DNA of 64,000 nucleotides from Opisthorchis felineus (GCA_004794785.1 SJOL01005866.1:113016-177015); one strand, 5' to 3'. Positions 26,801 to 35,440 are shown, counted from the first letter of the stretch. A program made the numbers and translations. Notes: generated from the sequence alone by a model not told the origin.

Positions 26801-29800
26801 ATCCCTGATTGTCACTTGGCGTTCGTATTGCTTTTTAGGTAAAAATATTCCATTCCCATTGGGCTCATTGTGGCGGTGTGAAACCTGTCTTTTAGAAAAC
26901 GCTGAGTCAAGAGACACCTGCGTAGCATGTTCAATGCCCAGACTTAAGAAATCGCTCCAGGTGGACAGACCAGTCCCATCAATGCCATCAACCCTGTCCA
27001 CCGCTTCCCCCAAATGGGAATGTCCTGTTTGCATGGTTTTCAATGAACAGGAGGTTCCAGAATGTATTGCCTGCAAGGCTAAGCGTCCACATTCAACTAG
27101 CACGTCCTCGATGAATTCACCGGTACTTTTACCCAGCAGTACCTGTGTCGGCAACAAATGGGAATGTCCTACGTGTATGGTGTTCAACGAGTCCCTGCAA
27201 ACTTCCTGTGTTTGTTGTCAAACTGGCAAACCAGGCAACAAAGTGGGGGACTTGACATCCCAGGCACCTGGTGCGGATTGGGAATGTCCAACTTGTATGG
27301 TCAGAAACTCAACCACTAAGCAATCCTGTCCCTGTTGTTCAACCCCGAAACCAAGCACCTTACGGTCCAGCAGCGCTTCGCTATTCGGAGTTTCCACACC
27401 TGTCGCCAGCTTCCCGATTAAATTTGGTCTGTTTGGTTCTTCTCAAACCAGTTCAACTTCGACTGTATCTTTGGGTGTGCCCCTCAATTCCGGGCTCAAC
27501 TCGGTTGTCACAATCCCACATTCTGATGTCAGCAACAGCGGAAAACTAACCGAACCACCCAAATCATCTGCACCCCTTTTGACGTTCGGTGTACCAACTT
27601 CTTGTGTCATTAACCAGCCAACTTCGACGTCTACTGTATCCGTGACGGTAGGCACTTCTGCCGTCAGTGCCTCAAGTTCATCTAGCTTTATCTTTACACC
27701 ATTCACATCTGCGACTGGAGTCTCAGTGGCATCTTCTGTTTCCTTAGTGAATCCAGTACTCAATTTCGGTTCATTGGGCAAACGTAGTCTACCTGGTGCC
27801 ATGCCACATGCCACATCTGACTTTCAGTTTGGCCTTCCCAGTGCTCCTAAATCCCAAATGCCCGCTCCAAACGGGTTGGTCAACGGTGGGACTGTTGAGC
27901 TTTTTACGTCGAAGTCAGTCCCTTCACTCAACTATTTTGCCACCCAGTCTGAGTCATCGAAGAATCAAACCATACCAGTTAGTCTCACTACACCGTCGCA
28001 GCCGGCAGCACCTTTTCCGTTCGTTTCAACTACCTGTGTCTCTGAGAATGTCACTCCGTCAGGTGGTTTTACTGTTTCATCCTCTGTTTTTCCGAAATTC
28101 GGTGCTGTTGACGGCTTCTCGACACCCGCATTTACCCCCACAGGCAGTGGTCTCTTTTGCTTCGGTGCCGCTGGAAAGTCATCAGAGCAGTCTCTGAATT
28201 CCAATTCCCAACCCTTCGTTTTCGGTCAAGGGTAAGTCCTATAGGCTTTAGAGGTTTATGATGTAATAATCGTTCAGCCGTAACACCCTTTCGGTGCCTA
28301 GCTTCCCTTCTATCAGAAGGGAAGTACGAAGACTGAGATACTGGCAGATTGCCCACGCCTAGACAGGAGCAGTTGAGATACCGGGGTTGGACTGGAACCA
28401 CGGACCATCCGGTCAGTATGTTCGTGCCTTAACCACTGAGGTATCTTAAGATTTAGAGATTGACCGCCGGTAGTATTAGATTGCCTTGTTAGCGTTCGGG
28501 TGGGAACTTCAGCACTTGTATTATAAATGGACAGCAATTTCGAGATATTTTAATCGGTTTCATGCAAGCTGTTTCGATTAATTACCACGGGAAGTTCAAT
28601 CTATTTAATAAACTCACCCTTTGGTTTTTGGCCACAATGCTCGCTTTCTACTGTACGAATATCGTTTTAGATAGGGAGGTGGAATGCCAGAAATCGACTC
28701 ACTGTTGACTGTTAGGTTCGGTCGTAATCCTCTCCCACTGTGCTTTGCACCTTTTGTTACCGCACAAGAAATATCTTCGTGTCATGCTTCTTTATAGGCC
28801 AGACTTTTTGGGCGTCAGTCTCGGTCATTCTTCCGTGAATTTACAGTGATGATATTGTTGGGACTATTTGCGCTCCATGTCGTGTATCGGACTTGTTTGT
28901 TCTGCGTCTGCGCTGTAGAAATCCGGAGTCCTGATTCCATCAGGGTCCCAGATTGTATCCCGAATTGCGCTGCACAGCATATTCGTCAACTTCATTTCCC
29001 ACCCTCAGTTCATAGCATTGTCATGATATAGTGTAGAAACGAACGCTTTCGCTGAATTTAGCTGCCAACACGACCCAGAGGACAGTGCAGAACTGCTTAA
29101 TCTTCCCGGAGGTTTTGAATTTTGTAAGGAACAGTTTGTGTCAAGTGATTGTTAAAAAATGTGTTACCCTACCTTCTTGAGAATAATCAGTATATAGCCG
29201 GCGGAATCTACCCAACCCTCAGTAGTCCATAAGTGGCTTTCAATTCTCCAAAGGCATCCTTGCTCTTCGTCCCATGCTGCTCGTACTCTTCTATGGTCTT
29301 TTACATTGGTTCCCTTCTAAACGGTAGATTGTTACATTTGTAGCATCCCTTCGTTTTTTGACTACAATCTACCCTGATCAACACGATGTTTTTGGTTATG
29401 GCATCTGGAGATAGTTCAGGAGTTGGGGCACGAGCTTCTGACGGCCGCATCTACGTTTTGAATCCAGTCTTAATTTTTGCGTGCTTTTGTTCCGCTTGCG
29501 TAGCAGCTGCAGATCAAAAGGGCGCAACAGCTGAGTCATCATAATTGATTCGCTTCAAACCATTTAAGTTACCATATCCCGAGTCAGGATGAGTCAGTTG
29601 CGGAAATTTCCCAGGCAGCAGCAGTCGAAGAGCGACCTGCATAGATCGTAATCAAGTGCTGGTTCCAGTAATGGAGTTTGTAGACGGCTTGAAGACCAAG
29701 CTGCTCCATATCACCTTTAAGCCATATCTTCAGTTGCCATCCGGGGCGAAACCGCCTATCTCAGCTTGATATAGTGGCCAAGGTTGTTGTGTGGAAATTT

Positions 29801-31642
29801 CAGCATCACTGCTGCGTAATAACTGTCCAAACCATTGTGTGCCTTGTTAAAGGATCTGAGATAAACATACTAGGCCATGGCGGCAGCAATTTAGGGTCTC
29901 GTTGTTAAACCCCCTTTCTGGGTAATGAACTTTTAGTACTCATCGAAGGCACAAGTAAATAAAAGCCTATTACTCCCACATGTCCCTTGGCGCGGAGTTC
30001 AGGTTTCGCCAGCATTGCGGATCGTCGCGTTGAAGAGCCGAGGTTTTGTGTACAGATTAATTTCACTTCTTTTGAACAGAGTGCTGTTCAGCTGCATGAA
30101 GGCATGTCTAGCGCTGTTAGTCCGTTGGATAAGATGGTTTACTCCATATATTTAAATTCCAGACCAATACCTCTCCGCCTTGCTATGATGATAAGTCGCA
30201 CACACACGCGTTCGTATAGAAAATTTGGTCGTTGTAGCGTATGTTTAAGTTCCTCCACACTTGTCGCTCAACAGAATGATGCCATCAGTCTATTCCAAGT
30301 GGTTACCCAGGCTTGGGACTCAGATGAACGCAAGAGTATGCATCCAGTACCTGCAGCCTTCTGCTTACCGGGTGAGTGCTCTTCCAACTGACGAACCGCA
30401 AACACTTTCCCACGTAGCGGTAACTCAGTTGGTAGAACGCGGCTGATAAGTCGGAGGTTAAGGGTTCGAGTTCCTTCTAAGAACTCCGTCTTTTCGTTTG
30501 CATCGTATATGCATAGGTCCATACTCAAGATTAACTAACTTAGTGAGCATGCCATCAACTGACAGGACTGTCCACGTTCATTCCCGACCATCAAAGTCAA
30601 ACGCGGTTCAAAATTCAACGAAGTATGCTATGATAGATTGAAGTTGTCATCCTTCTAGAGTCTAGCGTAGTAATAATATTCGGTCCACATACAAATACTT
30701 TGGCCGCAATATCGGTCAGGTATACCGCACGATAATAGGCACAAGCGATCGATCACCTTTTGGCTGAAGCCAAATGGACGATGTTCGTGGATAGTGGTCC
30801 CGTCCACTCATTCTGCCATCCCAGTCGCCCGCTACCAGCAACACCTCATCTTGATGTCTAGTTGATCGGCAGTTGTTATTTTGAGCTCGCGTTGAACTGG
30901 AGATTTGGTGAAGTTCTTGATGGTCATTAGCATACTGATATTCTTCCGCATAATCTGAGCACACTAGCCGCCATGGACTTTACGGGGGAAATGGACGAAG
31001 CTGAAAGTGAGCGGGAAATTTCTTGTTTTTCTGAACGGAGACCCGAATGGGCGGGAACCAATGTTCCCGAACCCCAGTAGATAGCGAAGTTTTTAGGGTA
31101 TGGCTGTTCCACTCTACTTCTGAGTTCAAGGCTTTCCCTAGTGAGATCGTTTTTGGTGGTGTTGGATAATTCCGCTGGTTGTTGCTGTTCTTCATCGGAA
31201 TTGGCGTCCTAGAGTTTTGTTTTTCATAACCCGTTGTTCCTCGAACGAAGGCATCTTTCCACGCTACTCTGAAAAAATGCCATATTATCTTCTCGAAGCC
31301 CCACTCTATGTTTTTGCTCGCTGGTTTTTGTCCGGTTATTCTCATTCATCTTTTTAGACATGGCTAACCCAGCGATGCAACCTGTGGTGCTCTAGCATCT
31401 CATTAATTTGCCCACCAAGCCATTGTCATAGTTTGAACCCCGACTAGGCGTTCCGGTTCTTTGTTCTCCTGACTAGTTCTTCATCACCATCAGCACTGTG
31501 GCGTGTCTTACCTGTATTTGAACTTCATGGTTGTTCTTCCTATTCTCCTTTCAGCGGTTCGCAGCCGACTAGTAATGTGTTCTCAGTCAATTCTACGGCC
31601 CCTCGAAAGAAGGCTCATGCAGTTCGGCGCTTCCAGCGATGA
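5791..31642 (+). CDS. NUP153: Nup153-like nuclear pore basket nucleoporin (seven exons)
   Basis: Exons 5791-5847, 5922-5990, 6025-6600, 17154-17348, 24229-24868, 26839-28231 and 31555-31642 join in phase (0,0,0,0,1,2) to give 3018 nt, or 1005 residues plus stop. In-frame TAA at 5782-5784 fixes the ATG. Seen: an amphipathic segment after a basic N-terminus (residues ~20-42), KTTYGGAA (~214-221), SSTARRIL followed by ESLERF (~263-276), four W-x-C-x2-C-x10-C-x2-C RanBP2 zinc fingers starting at W524, W572, W620 and W660, then about nine FG motifs and a basic tail [14 protein letters not shown]. Known for the family: Nup153 sits on the nucleoplasmic face of the pore, where the zinc fingers bind Ran and the FG region binds transport receptors. 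The product is shorter than the human protein (about 1475 residues), mainly in the FG and linker regions. Splice sites are predicted, not confirmed by transcripts. Confidence 0.9.
5922..5990 (+). CDS. NUP153: Nup153-like exon 2, amphipathic helix
   Basis: Sixty-nine nt between a strong acceptor (TTATTTTTCAG) and donor GTAGGT. It codes for [18 protein letters not shown] and flanking residues, which resembles the N-terminal helix of vertebrate Nup153 (ILSRVTESVKNIVP) known to bind the inner nuclear membrane. Hydrophobic and polar residues alternate as in an amphipathic helix. The following intron is only 34 nt. Confidence 0.75.
6025..6600 (+). CDS. NUP153: Nup153-like exon 3
   Basis: Acceptor TTTCGTTTCAG, donor GTAAGT after TTCAAG. 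The exon is Ser/Thr-rich and low in complexity, with the Nup153 signature KTTYGGAA near its end. Phase 0 at both ends. It is followed by the longest intron, 6601-17153. Confidence 0.88.
6601..7654. other. Start of intron 3, nothing recognised
   Basis: Intronic sequence with no repeat or motif that I can name. Confidence 0.5.
7655..7862 (-). mobile_element. RTE-type retrotransposon 3'-end fragment
   Basis: Read on the minus strand, this aligns by eye with the 3' untranslated tail of the RTE copy at 17905-18110: the segments around GTACGGCATTGAAGCATCGG and the (ATG)-rich end are both recognisable. It is old, with many substitutions, and has no coding part. Confidence 0.5.
7924..8118 (-). mobile_element. 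SINE1 copy 1 (tRNA-derived)
   Basis: On the minus strand it starts with a tRNA-like head: an A box TGGGTCAGTGG near 8098-8108 and a B-box-like GGTTGGAACCC near 8055-8065. The body contains GGTGGCATGGCAGCTAGG-like sequence and ends in CCGAAAGGGTGTTAC. Five copies of this family occur in the window. Confidence 0.8.
8130..8482 (+). mobile_element. RTE fragment, endonuclease-to-RT linker
   Basis: Encodes, with frame shifts, the linker between the endonuclease and RT domains: stretches such as NGCRMLLCL and LARWQI-like residues match the corresponding part of the RTE copy that follows (9540-9840). It ends at about 8482, just before a new element begins at 8500, so two RTE copies abut in the same orientation. 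Confidence 0.6.
8500..11668 (+). pseudogene. RTE-type non-LTR retrotransposon, near full length, decayed
   Basis: The element opens at an ATG (MPHRPSRG) whose sequence is shared with the copy at 63569. Domains in order: an N-terminal extension; AP endonuclease from about 8740 ([16 protein letters not shown]) to the catalytic SDH at about 9397-9405 ([13 protein letters not shown]); a linker at 9540-9900; an RT domain at 10050-10960 with [12 protein letters not shown] and [11 protein letters not shown] (about 10720-10755); and a C-terminal segment ending near [12 protein letters not shown] (about 11380-11410). It finishes with an untranslated tail that ends in an (ATG)n-like tract near 11668. 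Many stops and frameshifts break it, so no active protein is expected. RTE elements typically carry one EN-RT frame and a microsatellite-like 3' tail, as seen here. Confidence 0.85.
11981..12305 (-). mobile_element. RTE 3' tail fragment with an internal tandem duplication
   Basis: Minus-strand RTE 3' end: the TGGGGAAGGGACTTAGT and TCATTCCGAGGTGCCTAC segments match the tail of the copy at 17905-18110. The terminal (ATG)n part is present twice in tandem (11981-12062 and 12102-12180), about 80 nt each and about 85 percent alike by eye. Confidence 0.65.
12306..13690. other. Intron 3, unassigned
   Basis: No gene or repeat recognised. A run of G residues lies at about 13036-13044. Antisense open frames up to 130 codons look like chance. 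Confidence 0.45.
13700..14290 (-). pseudogene. R2-like (restriction-like endonuclease) retrotransposon relic
   Basis: Minus strand. The central frame contains [20 protein letters not shown], which fits the PD-(D/E)xK endonuclease core of R2-type elements (K/R-PD followed by V-x-D-V-T/S). Just upstream is the zinc-knuckle-like CRGNCGQPE, preceded in another frame by [17 protein letters not shown], like the R2 region before the CCHC motif. Downstream (13720-13850) [18 protein letters not shown] resembles the R2 C-terminal segment. Stops and a frameshift mark it as dead. No RT core is recognisable in the flanks. Family assignment rests on motif order only. Confidence 0.65.
14291..16025. other. 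Intron 3, unassigned
   Basis: No named feature seen; open frames are short and overlap on both strands. Confidence 0.45.
16026..16211 (-). mobile_element. SINE1 copy 2 (tRNA-derived)
   Basis: Full-length by comparison with the other copies. Minus-strand head GGGGGCGAGATGGCTCAGTA holds the A box TGGCTCAGTAG; the B box is GGTTCGCATCC near 16148-16158. The tail ends GGTGCTACAGCCGAACGATT. Confidence 0.8.
16712..16850 (+). mobile_element. SINE2 copy 1 (tRNA-derived)
   Basis: A tRNA-like head with A-box-like TAAATCAATTGGCAGC and B-box-like GCGGGTTGAAGCCC is followed by GTCTTTTCGTTTGCATCATG and TTCAAGACTAAGGTACTTTG. The same tail occurs after the head at 30405-30545. Confidence 0.6.
17154..17348 (+). 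CDS. NUP153: Nup153-like exon 4
   Basis: Acceptor TTTCCCGTTTCAG, donor GTGAGT, phase 0 at both ends. It codes for [14 protein letters not shown] and ADRIPTP, which match vertebrate Nup153 [14 protein letters not shown] and AKRIPS. This is the strongest single piece of evidence for the gene's identity outside the zinc fingers. Confidence 0.92.
17905..19675 (-). mobile_element. RTE-type retrotransposon, 5'-truncated, RT intact
   Basis: Minus strand. The copy starts (5' truncated) near 19672 within the segment before the RT, where the residues [11 protein letters not shown] are readable, runs through the RT and C-terminal domains, and ends in a 3' untranslated tail closing with (ATG)n at about 17905-17930. 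Compared with the other RTE pieces in the window it is by far the best preserved, so it is probably the youngest. It lies in intron 4 of the Nup153-like gene in antisense orientation. Confidence 0.88.
18084..19586 (-). CDS. RTE reverse transcriptase, uninterrupted 500-codon frame
   Basis: The frame is open beyond its first ATG to about 19640. Motifs in order: [28 protein letters not shown]; motif [17 protein letters not shown]; motif [16 protein letters not shown]; catalytic YADD within [26 protein letters not shown]; then the C-terminal RTE segment with [19 protein letters not shown] and [16 protein letters not shown] proteins reverse-transcribe their own RNA at a nick made by an N-terminal endonuclease; that domain is missing here, so this copy cannot move alone. 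No frameshift or stop interrupts the RT. The ATG used is not a natural start, because the fragment is truncated. Confidence 0.9.
   Translation of the reverse strand: MSKDGGEVLSQRLSDLFACIWEKESVPDNWGESVIVPIFKKGPRSECGNHRGISLTPVVTRLLASLVLRRLTVARETLTREQQAGFRPGRGCVDQIFTLRQVLEQRHTYKRPTILVFLDFQGAFDSVDRSVLLDTLAHQGMPRKFVNIISSLYSRTSGRVRVYGELSKSFRTQSGVRQGCPLSPFLFNFVIDEIMRRTLEGLQNPGVQIACDENLVDLEYADDIVLIFEEEERAQVFLDELTKVIPSFGMHFAPTKCKVMLLDMQSLNTPLTIQGEALEVVERFTYLGSCISSDGSVTDEVNARICKARVAFANLRHLWRQSGVSLKLKGRVYQATVRAVLLYGCETWPLRAAELRRLQVFDNRCLRTIARVGWCRRIRNEAVRKRVFGCATGTSIEECVQHQKLRWLGHVLRMPNHRLPKRVLFSMPNSEWRKQRGGQPLTWQRGMKEITKRLGAVGAARLPGWGPRDPHCAWLETLQDMAANRCQWRSCCQFLSRLPE
19850..20200 (-). mobile_element. 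RTE 3'-end fragment, older copy
   Basis: Minus strand. The segments GACACCGGTTAGCAGTCATA and CACTCCGAATTAGGCACGGA align position for position with 18120-18310 of the better copy, including the end of the RT frame. Many substitutions and small gaps show it is older. Confidence 0.7.
20276..20500 (-). mobile_element. RTE fragment, linker region
   Basis: The minus-strand translation contains KPLVSETI and a preceding [13 protein letters not shown] stretch, matching the linker of the copy at 8500-11668 ([12 protein letters not shown] and [10 protein letters not shown]). It is probably part of the same broken element as 19850-20200, with the RT core deleted between them. Confidence 0.65.
20501..21649. 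other. Intron 4, unassigned
   Basis: No feature recognised. Confidence 0.45.
21650..21700 (+). repeat. HHR1 repeat, truncated copy
   Basis: Contains CGGGGACGCACCTACCTGACGAG. Stem I CCTAC (21681-21685) and core CTGACGA (21686-21692, allowed by CUGANGA) match the hammerhead copy at 52454. The GAAA half is missing. Confidence 0.5.
22692..22850 (-). mobile_element. SINE1 copy 3 (tRNA-derived)
   Basis: Same body as the other copies, in minus orientation. The head is damaged: the B-box region reads CGAACCCGACCTCTGCC without the preceding GGTT, and there is a gap before the A-box region (TGACTCAGTGG). Confidence 0.75.
23085..23215. repeat. HHR1-associated repeat body fragment
   Basis: Shares GAGTTTCCGTCAA (23087-23102) and AGCTGAATCTCTCGTTTATGA-like sequence (23185-23205) with copies around 54730-54860. 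It carries no hammerhead core. Confidence 0.45.
24229..24868 (+). CDS. NUP153: Nup153-like exon 5
   Basis: Acceptor CCTCGTTTTTTTCAG, donor GTTAGT after CAGG. Phase 0 in, phase 1 out, which matches exon 6 exactly (G plus GT AAA). It encodes a Ser/Pro/Thr-rich linker with [18 protein letters not shown] and YEFCSPKRL, comparable in place to LPKISLPIT and FKFSSPIV of vertebrate Nup153. Confidence 0.85.
24907..25086 (-). mobile_element. SINE1 copy 4 with perfect target-site duplication
   Basis: The element (24920-25073, minus) is flanked by the identical 13-mer TCTTGTCCACAAA at 24907-24919 and 25074-25086. The head is shortened and starts at ATGGCTGACCGGAAG; the B box GGTTCGAACCC is intact. It lies 51 nt after the exon 5 donor. 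The perfect duplication suggests a fairly recent insertion. Confidence 0.88.
25087..26838. other. Rest of intron 5
   Basis: No repeat or gene recognised. Confidence 0.5.
26839..28231 (+). CDS. NUP153: Nup153-like exon 6, zinc fingers and FG repeats
   Basis: Acceptor TTGCTTTTTAG, donor GTAAGT. The first 500 nt encode four RanBP2-type zinc fingers ([20 protein letters not shown] and three WECP-type fingers with the C-x2-C pairs intact). The remainder encodes FG motifs in several contexts (FGLFGSS, LNFGSLG, FQFGLPS, FCFGAAG, FVFGQG) in a Ser/Thr/Pro-rich chain. Each W-x-C pair and the second C-x2-C pair are present, so all fingers should bind zinc. Phase 2 at the end matches exon 7. Confidence 0.95.
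28262..28448 (-). mobile_element. SINE1 copy 5 (tRNA-derived)
   Basis: Minus orientation, 31 nt after the exon 6 donor. It is more diverged than copy 4 (GGTTCCAGTCC in the B-box place, ATACCTCAGTGG in the A-box place). The tail runs into GGGTGTTACGGCTGAACGA. Confidence 0.75.
28449..30290. other. Intron 6, unassigned part
   Basis: No FG-coding sequence or other exon is seen here, so exon 6 probably joins exon 7 directly. Confidence 0.5.
30300..30400 (-). mobile_element. tRNA-derived element, minus strand
   Basis: The minus strand reads GTCAGTTGGAAGAGCACTCA and CGGTAAGCAGAAGGCTGCAG, as in a tRNA D-arm plus anticodon arm. The B-box part (GGTACTGGATGC) has decayed. It lies head to head with the SINE2 copy at 30405. 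Confidence 0.45.
30405..30545 (+). mobile_element. SINE2 copy 2 (tRNA-derived)
   Basis: A box TAACTCAGTTGG (30421-30432) and B box GGTTCGAGTTCC (30463-30474) are both good polymerase III promoter matches. The tail GTCTTTTCGTTTGCATCGTA is shared with 16712-16850. Confidence 0.7.
30715..30965 (-). mobile_element. LINE endonuclease fragment
   Basis: The minus-strand frame contains [20 protein letters not shown], which resembles the GD-x-N and following segment of LINE-type AP endonucleases (VAGDWNGR). Frameshifts are evident. It is too short to assign to a clade. Confidence 0.4.
31555..31642 (+). CDS. NUP153: Nup153-like exon 7, terminal exon
   Basis: Acceptor TATTCTCCTTTCAG; the first base completes GGC in phase with exon 6. 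It codes for [17 protein letters not shown] and a TGA stop at 31640-31642. The basic tail matches the vertebrate Nup153 C-terminus (RKIKTAVRRRK) in place and character. Confidence 0.85.
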
Positions 31643-32277
31643 TCCATCTTTTTTGAACTCTATACTTTATTGTTCCACTCTCATCCAATGAACCTTGCTT
31701 CAGATCCGATCAATCCTACGCGCTACACGTGCACCTGGAACTCAACAACGTTTGCATCGCCTTTGTACATAAATTGACTGCGGAATATTTTTTCACTCTT
31801 TTCTGTACAAAACTATCTGCCTTTCCAGAGTTTCTGTCGATCACGTGCTATGCCAGCCTTGTTCAATTCCAGGTGTATCAGACTATGATGAAGTCACCCT
31901 TCCATTGTACATTCCCCCTTCGGAATACCGGTCGAAGTTACTATATTTCTCCGGTTTTCCCTACCCGGTTGTTGCAATGTCTATTTTGTTCAGTCCCCCC
32001 ACTGATCCTGCATCTCACACTATCCTGCAATGCACTAGTACTCATGCGCGATCCTTACCCGGCTTCTATATTAATTTTTGGTTTCAGTGCACTCAGAGTT
32101 TTACGTCACGTGTTCATACGTCTGTTCTATGCTGCATCACCGTTAGCTAATCTTGAATTTACTAGTGGATGTTAGCATTCCTATCGGGGGCACGCACCTG
32201 GTTATCGGGATTTTACTTAATTTGGTTATTATGAACGCCTGTTTATTCCGTTCTTAATATGAGGAAATTTAGAAATT
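31643..32277. other. Probable 3' untranslated region and downstream sequence
   Basis: No canonical AATAAA is seen close to the stop. A 148-codon open frame (31729-32175) has no recognisable domain. Confidence 0.35.
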
Positions 32278-32345
32278 TTCAACTGAGATTTCATCCTGCA
32301 AGTGAGGCTAATTTATGGTGAAAAGCCGAGAAGTCTTGTGCTTTC
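32278..32345 (-). mobile_element. SINE3 (HHR2 family) tail fragment
   Basis: The minus strand reads CTTCTCGGCTTTTCACCATA and continues to GGATGAAATCTCAGTTG, the tail of the hammerhead-bearing SINE described at 40405-40590. Confidence 0.6.
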
Positions 32346-35154
32346 AAACGCTCTTTTATAGAATCGTGTCACCATCTATGCTGCTTAATAGGGTGTTCTC
32401 AGGATCTGCTACGCAGCGCAAGTGCTGCGCTTTTAAAAATTCTTCTGAATGCCCTACCTGGCCGACTACAACTTGTGTTTGGCTCAGAGTCGATGTTACT
32501 TTGCATAGAGCTAGTGGCAGATCTACGCACATCCAACGGTTTCATTTACTTTTAAGTAGTTGGTTTAGGCTTACCGTAGTTTTGTGTTGCGTTGAAACGA
32601 AATGGCTTCTACTCGGTCGTCATTTGAATTATACAGTCAAACTCGTATGTTTATCTGTATGTCTGCTGGAAGCAACAGCTCTCTGGCCTTCACTAGTTTG
32701 TTTGTTGCTTTGATACGCGTCTAGTGAATGGGGTTGCACCAGGTGCAGAAGGAGGCCTTCGCTGTCACGGTTAACGGTAAGTTGATGGTATCCGGAGTTT
32801 ACTCCGGACATATACACCCAGTGTGCCAGCTATTTATCGCGTTTTGTGTGAAGAGTCGCGCTCCTGTGCAATCTAAGTCGTGGTTCTTTTTGTGAAATCG
32901 ATTTCAACGTACGGTTTTCGTCTTGCAGAGGTTTCGCAATTAATTTAAACAGATCTCTTTTCACCGATTTGGTCCACTGAGAGTGACATTTTAACGCCAT
33001 AAGTAATATATGTTACGAAGTCCTGATGCCGACCCAATGCGAAAACCAGACATTGATATTTGACTAGTTTTCCACTGAAACACGAAGTATTGACGGTATG
33101 CTGATTAATAATCATTCGACAGTTTCTTACGACCATGCCTAATTGCGAGAGCGTTTTACTCGCACACACTACCCAAACCCCTGCGATAGTTAAATGAGGT
33201 AGATTGCTGAGGCAATACGGGTTGTCGGTGCCCGTAGCACTTTAGCTGATTTGGGACGTGAAGTCTACCGAATCCGTAGCAGGTGGTGGTGAGCAGGAGA
33301 GAAATCAAAAAGCATGACAATGAATGCCATCGCTTTTCTTGCCTTGTACTAGGCTTCACCAATCGTGATTATCAGCGACTGTCTCATTCGATGGGCGTCA
33401 TGTCTCCGCATATTTTGGAAGTGTAAGGGACCGATGCTCATTGTTGTCCCGGTAGACTGAGCTCGGCTGTTGCTAACCCCGTTTTATGGAATCTGGGTTG
33501 GTGGAATCCCTGATTTCATCTCATTGGGATGTCCCTTCGGATGAAAAAGAGACGACTCAATTTTCGTGAGCTCACGATAAATACCGTGAGGGAATTGTGC
33601 AATGTTTGGCACACTACAGCCTAGCAGAAATAGACTAAGAACGGTGACAAAAATTTAAAAGATGGGAATGAATCCGCTTGAAATTACTTGTTCGTACCAG
33701 GGTTCAGCACCATTCAACCTGTGAGGATATTTGATGTTAGTTATTCAGTGGCAAAACACCCTAAATTGCGATACGACAACCAGGCACGAAAAATAAAAAA
33801 ATGATTGAAGAAGGGAGTAACTATCCATTGGTCCGTAAAATATAACCCTTTTTGGGACGAAATATATGTTCTCCCTGATTGTCACTGCTAAGAATAGAAA
33901 TACAATCTGGTAGATTACGACAACTATAGTGGGCTCCTGAAATTTTTCCTTATACTATTGTATTTTCCATGACTTATCACATCTTTTTCTCACCGAAACT
34001 GGCAAAGTAGTACATACCTGACTCAGATGACAACAAATGATGACCATTATCTATGCGTATCACACCACCTTGCTGCTACTATTAGTACGCTAAACCACAG
34101 ACTATCTAAAGCATTCTCCGTGGTCAGTTTAGGAGGTTCTGCCGCGCTCCAGCGTTAGTTATAGGAAATATCCGCGTATAGCCGAACTTTGGTTGGCCAG
34201 GTGTAAGTGGAAGGCGGCGATACCTTCGAGGAGATCTGGTATTCCCCAGTTGTGCTTACTCTTGAGGGCAATTGCATGTACAAAATGGTTGACCTGTGTA
34301 CGGGCACGGGCTCAGTTGCTGTGTGAAAGTGCAAATTCGCCAGTCAATAAAATGACACCAGAGCTGGAGTTCGGTTTCTCACCTGCGTAATTTGCCACAA
34401 CTTGAGTGTAGCTACTTGACTTCGTCAGGTCGTTTTAGCAGTCGGCAATTAACAATGGACATCTCTGACTAGCAGTTGTGGGCTAGGGTATGGACGTTAT
34501 GAATCATCAACAGGTGAACTTTCCCAGCATTCTCACGGAATAGCGATGCTGACTATAGTCAGTTAGTGAAGGATCGCACGTACCACATATATTCCTAAAC
34601 TTAAATCATGGCTTGAGTACACCTGACGTAGACTTTCAGCTGAAACCGATGTAAGTCGAAAGTAATGACACCGTTACAACTTCACCTGACTTACCTGTGG
34701 AACGGTGTATTTTAAGCAGCAAATTTCACAAAAAACTGGTGTTACAGTGACTGCAAAAGATACTCAATTGGTTCCGAGAGTTTCTGAGATATTTCATTCG
34801 TGTTGACATAGGTTGCGTCGTATGGGTAGTCACCGATGACTTCAGGTACCGACTTAAAAGGTTCATTAACCAAACTGAAGAGATAGTTTGTGCGACGAAT
34901 ATCACTTCCTGTATCCAAGCCTTGAGGGTCACTTTATCAAGGAAATTCTCGTAGGTCGTTATTCAGTCCTGCACTCAGGGCCAACTGGAAGCACAGAAGC
35001 AGTTTGCCCAAACATCCCGTCTTAAATCATCTGAAATGTGATTCTGAATCCAACGAGTTAGCTTTGGAATAACTGACTTGACCAGACTGTTCGGGCTCTA
35101 TCATTAAGAGCTTACGCCAACAGATTCCATCCCACGGTGAGATGATATAAGGTG
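32346..35154. other. Intergenic, unassigned
   Basis: Nothing recognised on either strand. Confidence 0.45.
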
Positions 35155-35225
35155 GTCGGTGGATGCGCTGCCGGTGATCCCCAACTAAGACGAAAAAGCT
35201 ATACAGTGCTTCGCTTTCGGGCACA
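35155..35225 (+). repeat. SINE3 copy with decayed HHR2 hammerhead
   Basis: Stem I 5' strand GCGCTG precedes CCGGTGA (35171-35177; two changes from CTGATGA). Then come a stem II remnant, GAAA (35192-35195), AAGCTATA and the stem I 3' strand CAGTGC (35204-35209). The stem I arms still pair, with one G-T wobble. Confidence 0.55.
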
Positions 35226-35344
35226 CATTAACGAAACCTCGACTGTAGAATTATCCAACCTCATACTATCAGTAAACTATAAGTAGTTCAGAAGGAAGAA
35301 AAACAAGTGAACCTTCTTTCTGAATCGCATCACCTTGGACATCA

Positions 35345-35440
35345 ATGAGGTGCGCACTGCTGATGATTTCTAATAAAAATGAAACAGTTCTACAGCACTT
35401 CTCGGCCTTTCGGCATAGATTGAATTCGACTACGGCACAA
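35345..35440 (+). repeat. SINE3 copy with HHR2 hammerhead core
   Basis: CTGATGA at 35360-35366 and GAAA at 35381-35384 are both intact. GCGCACTG precedes the core and CAGCAC follows the predicted cleavage triplet CTA (35390-35392). Stem II is now A/T-rich and weak. The SINE3 tail (CTTCTCGGCCTTTCGGCATA) follows. Its core starts 189 nt after that of the copy at 35171. Confidence 0.6.

Noticed and set aside
30405..30480. Possible functional tRNA gene with good A and B boxes
   Set aside because: The anticodon stem pairs poorly and a SINE tail shared with another copy follows directly.
31729..32175. 148-codon open frame after the Nup153-like stop
   Set aside because: No domain and an odd composition. 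An overlapping frame of 101 codons is equally open, so this is probably untranslated or intergenic sequence.
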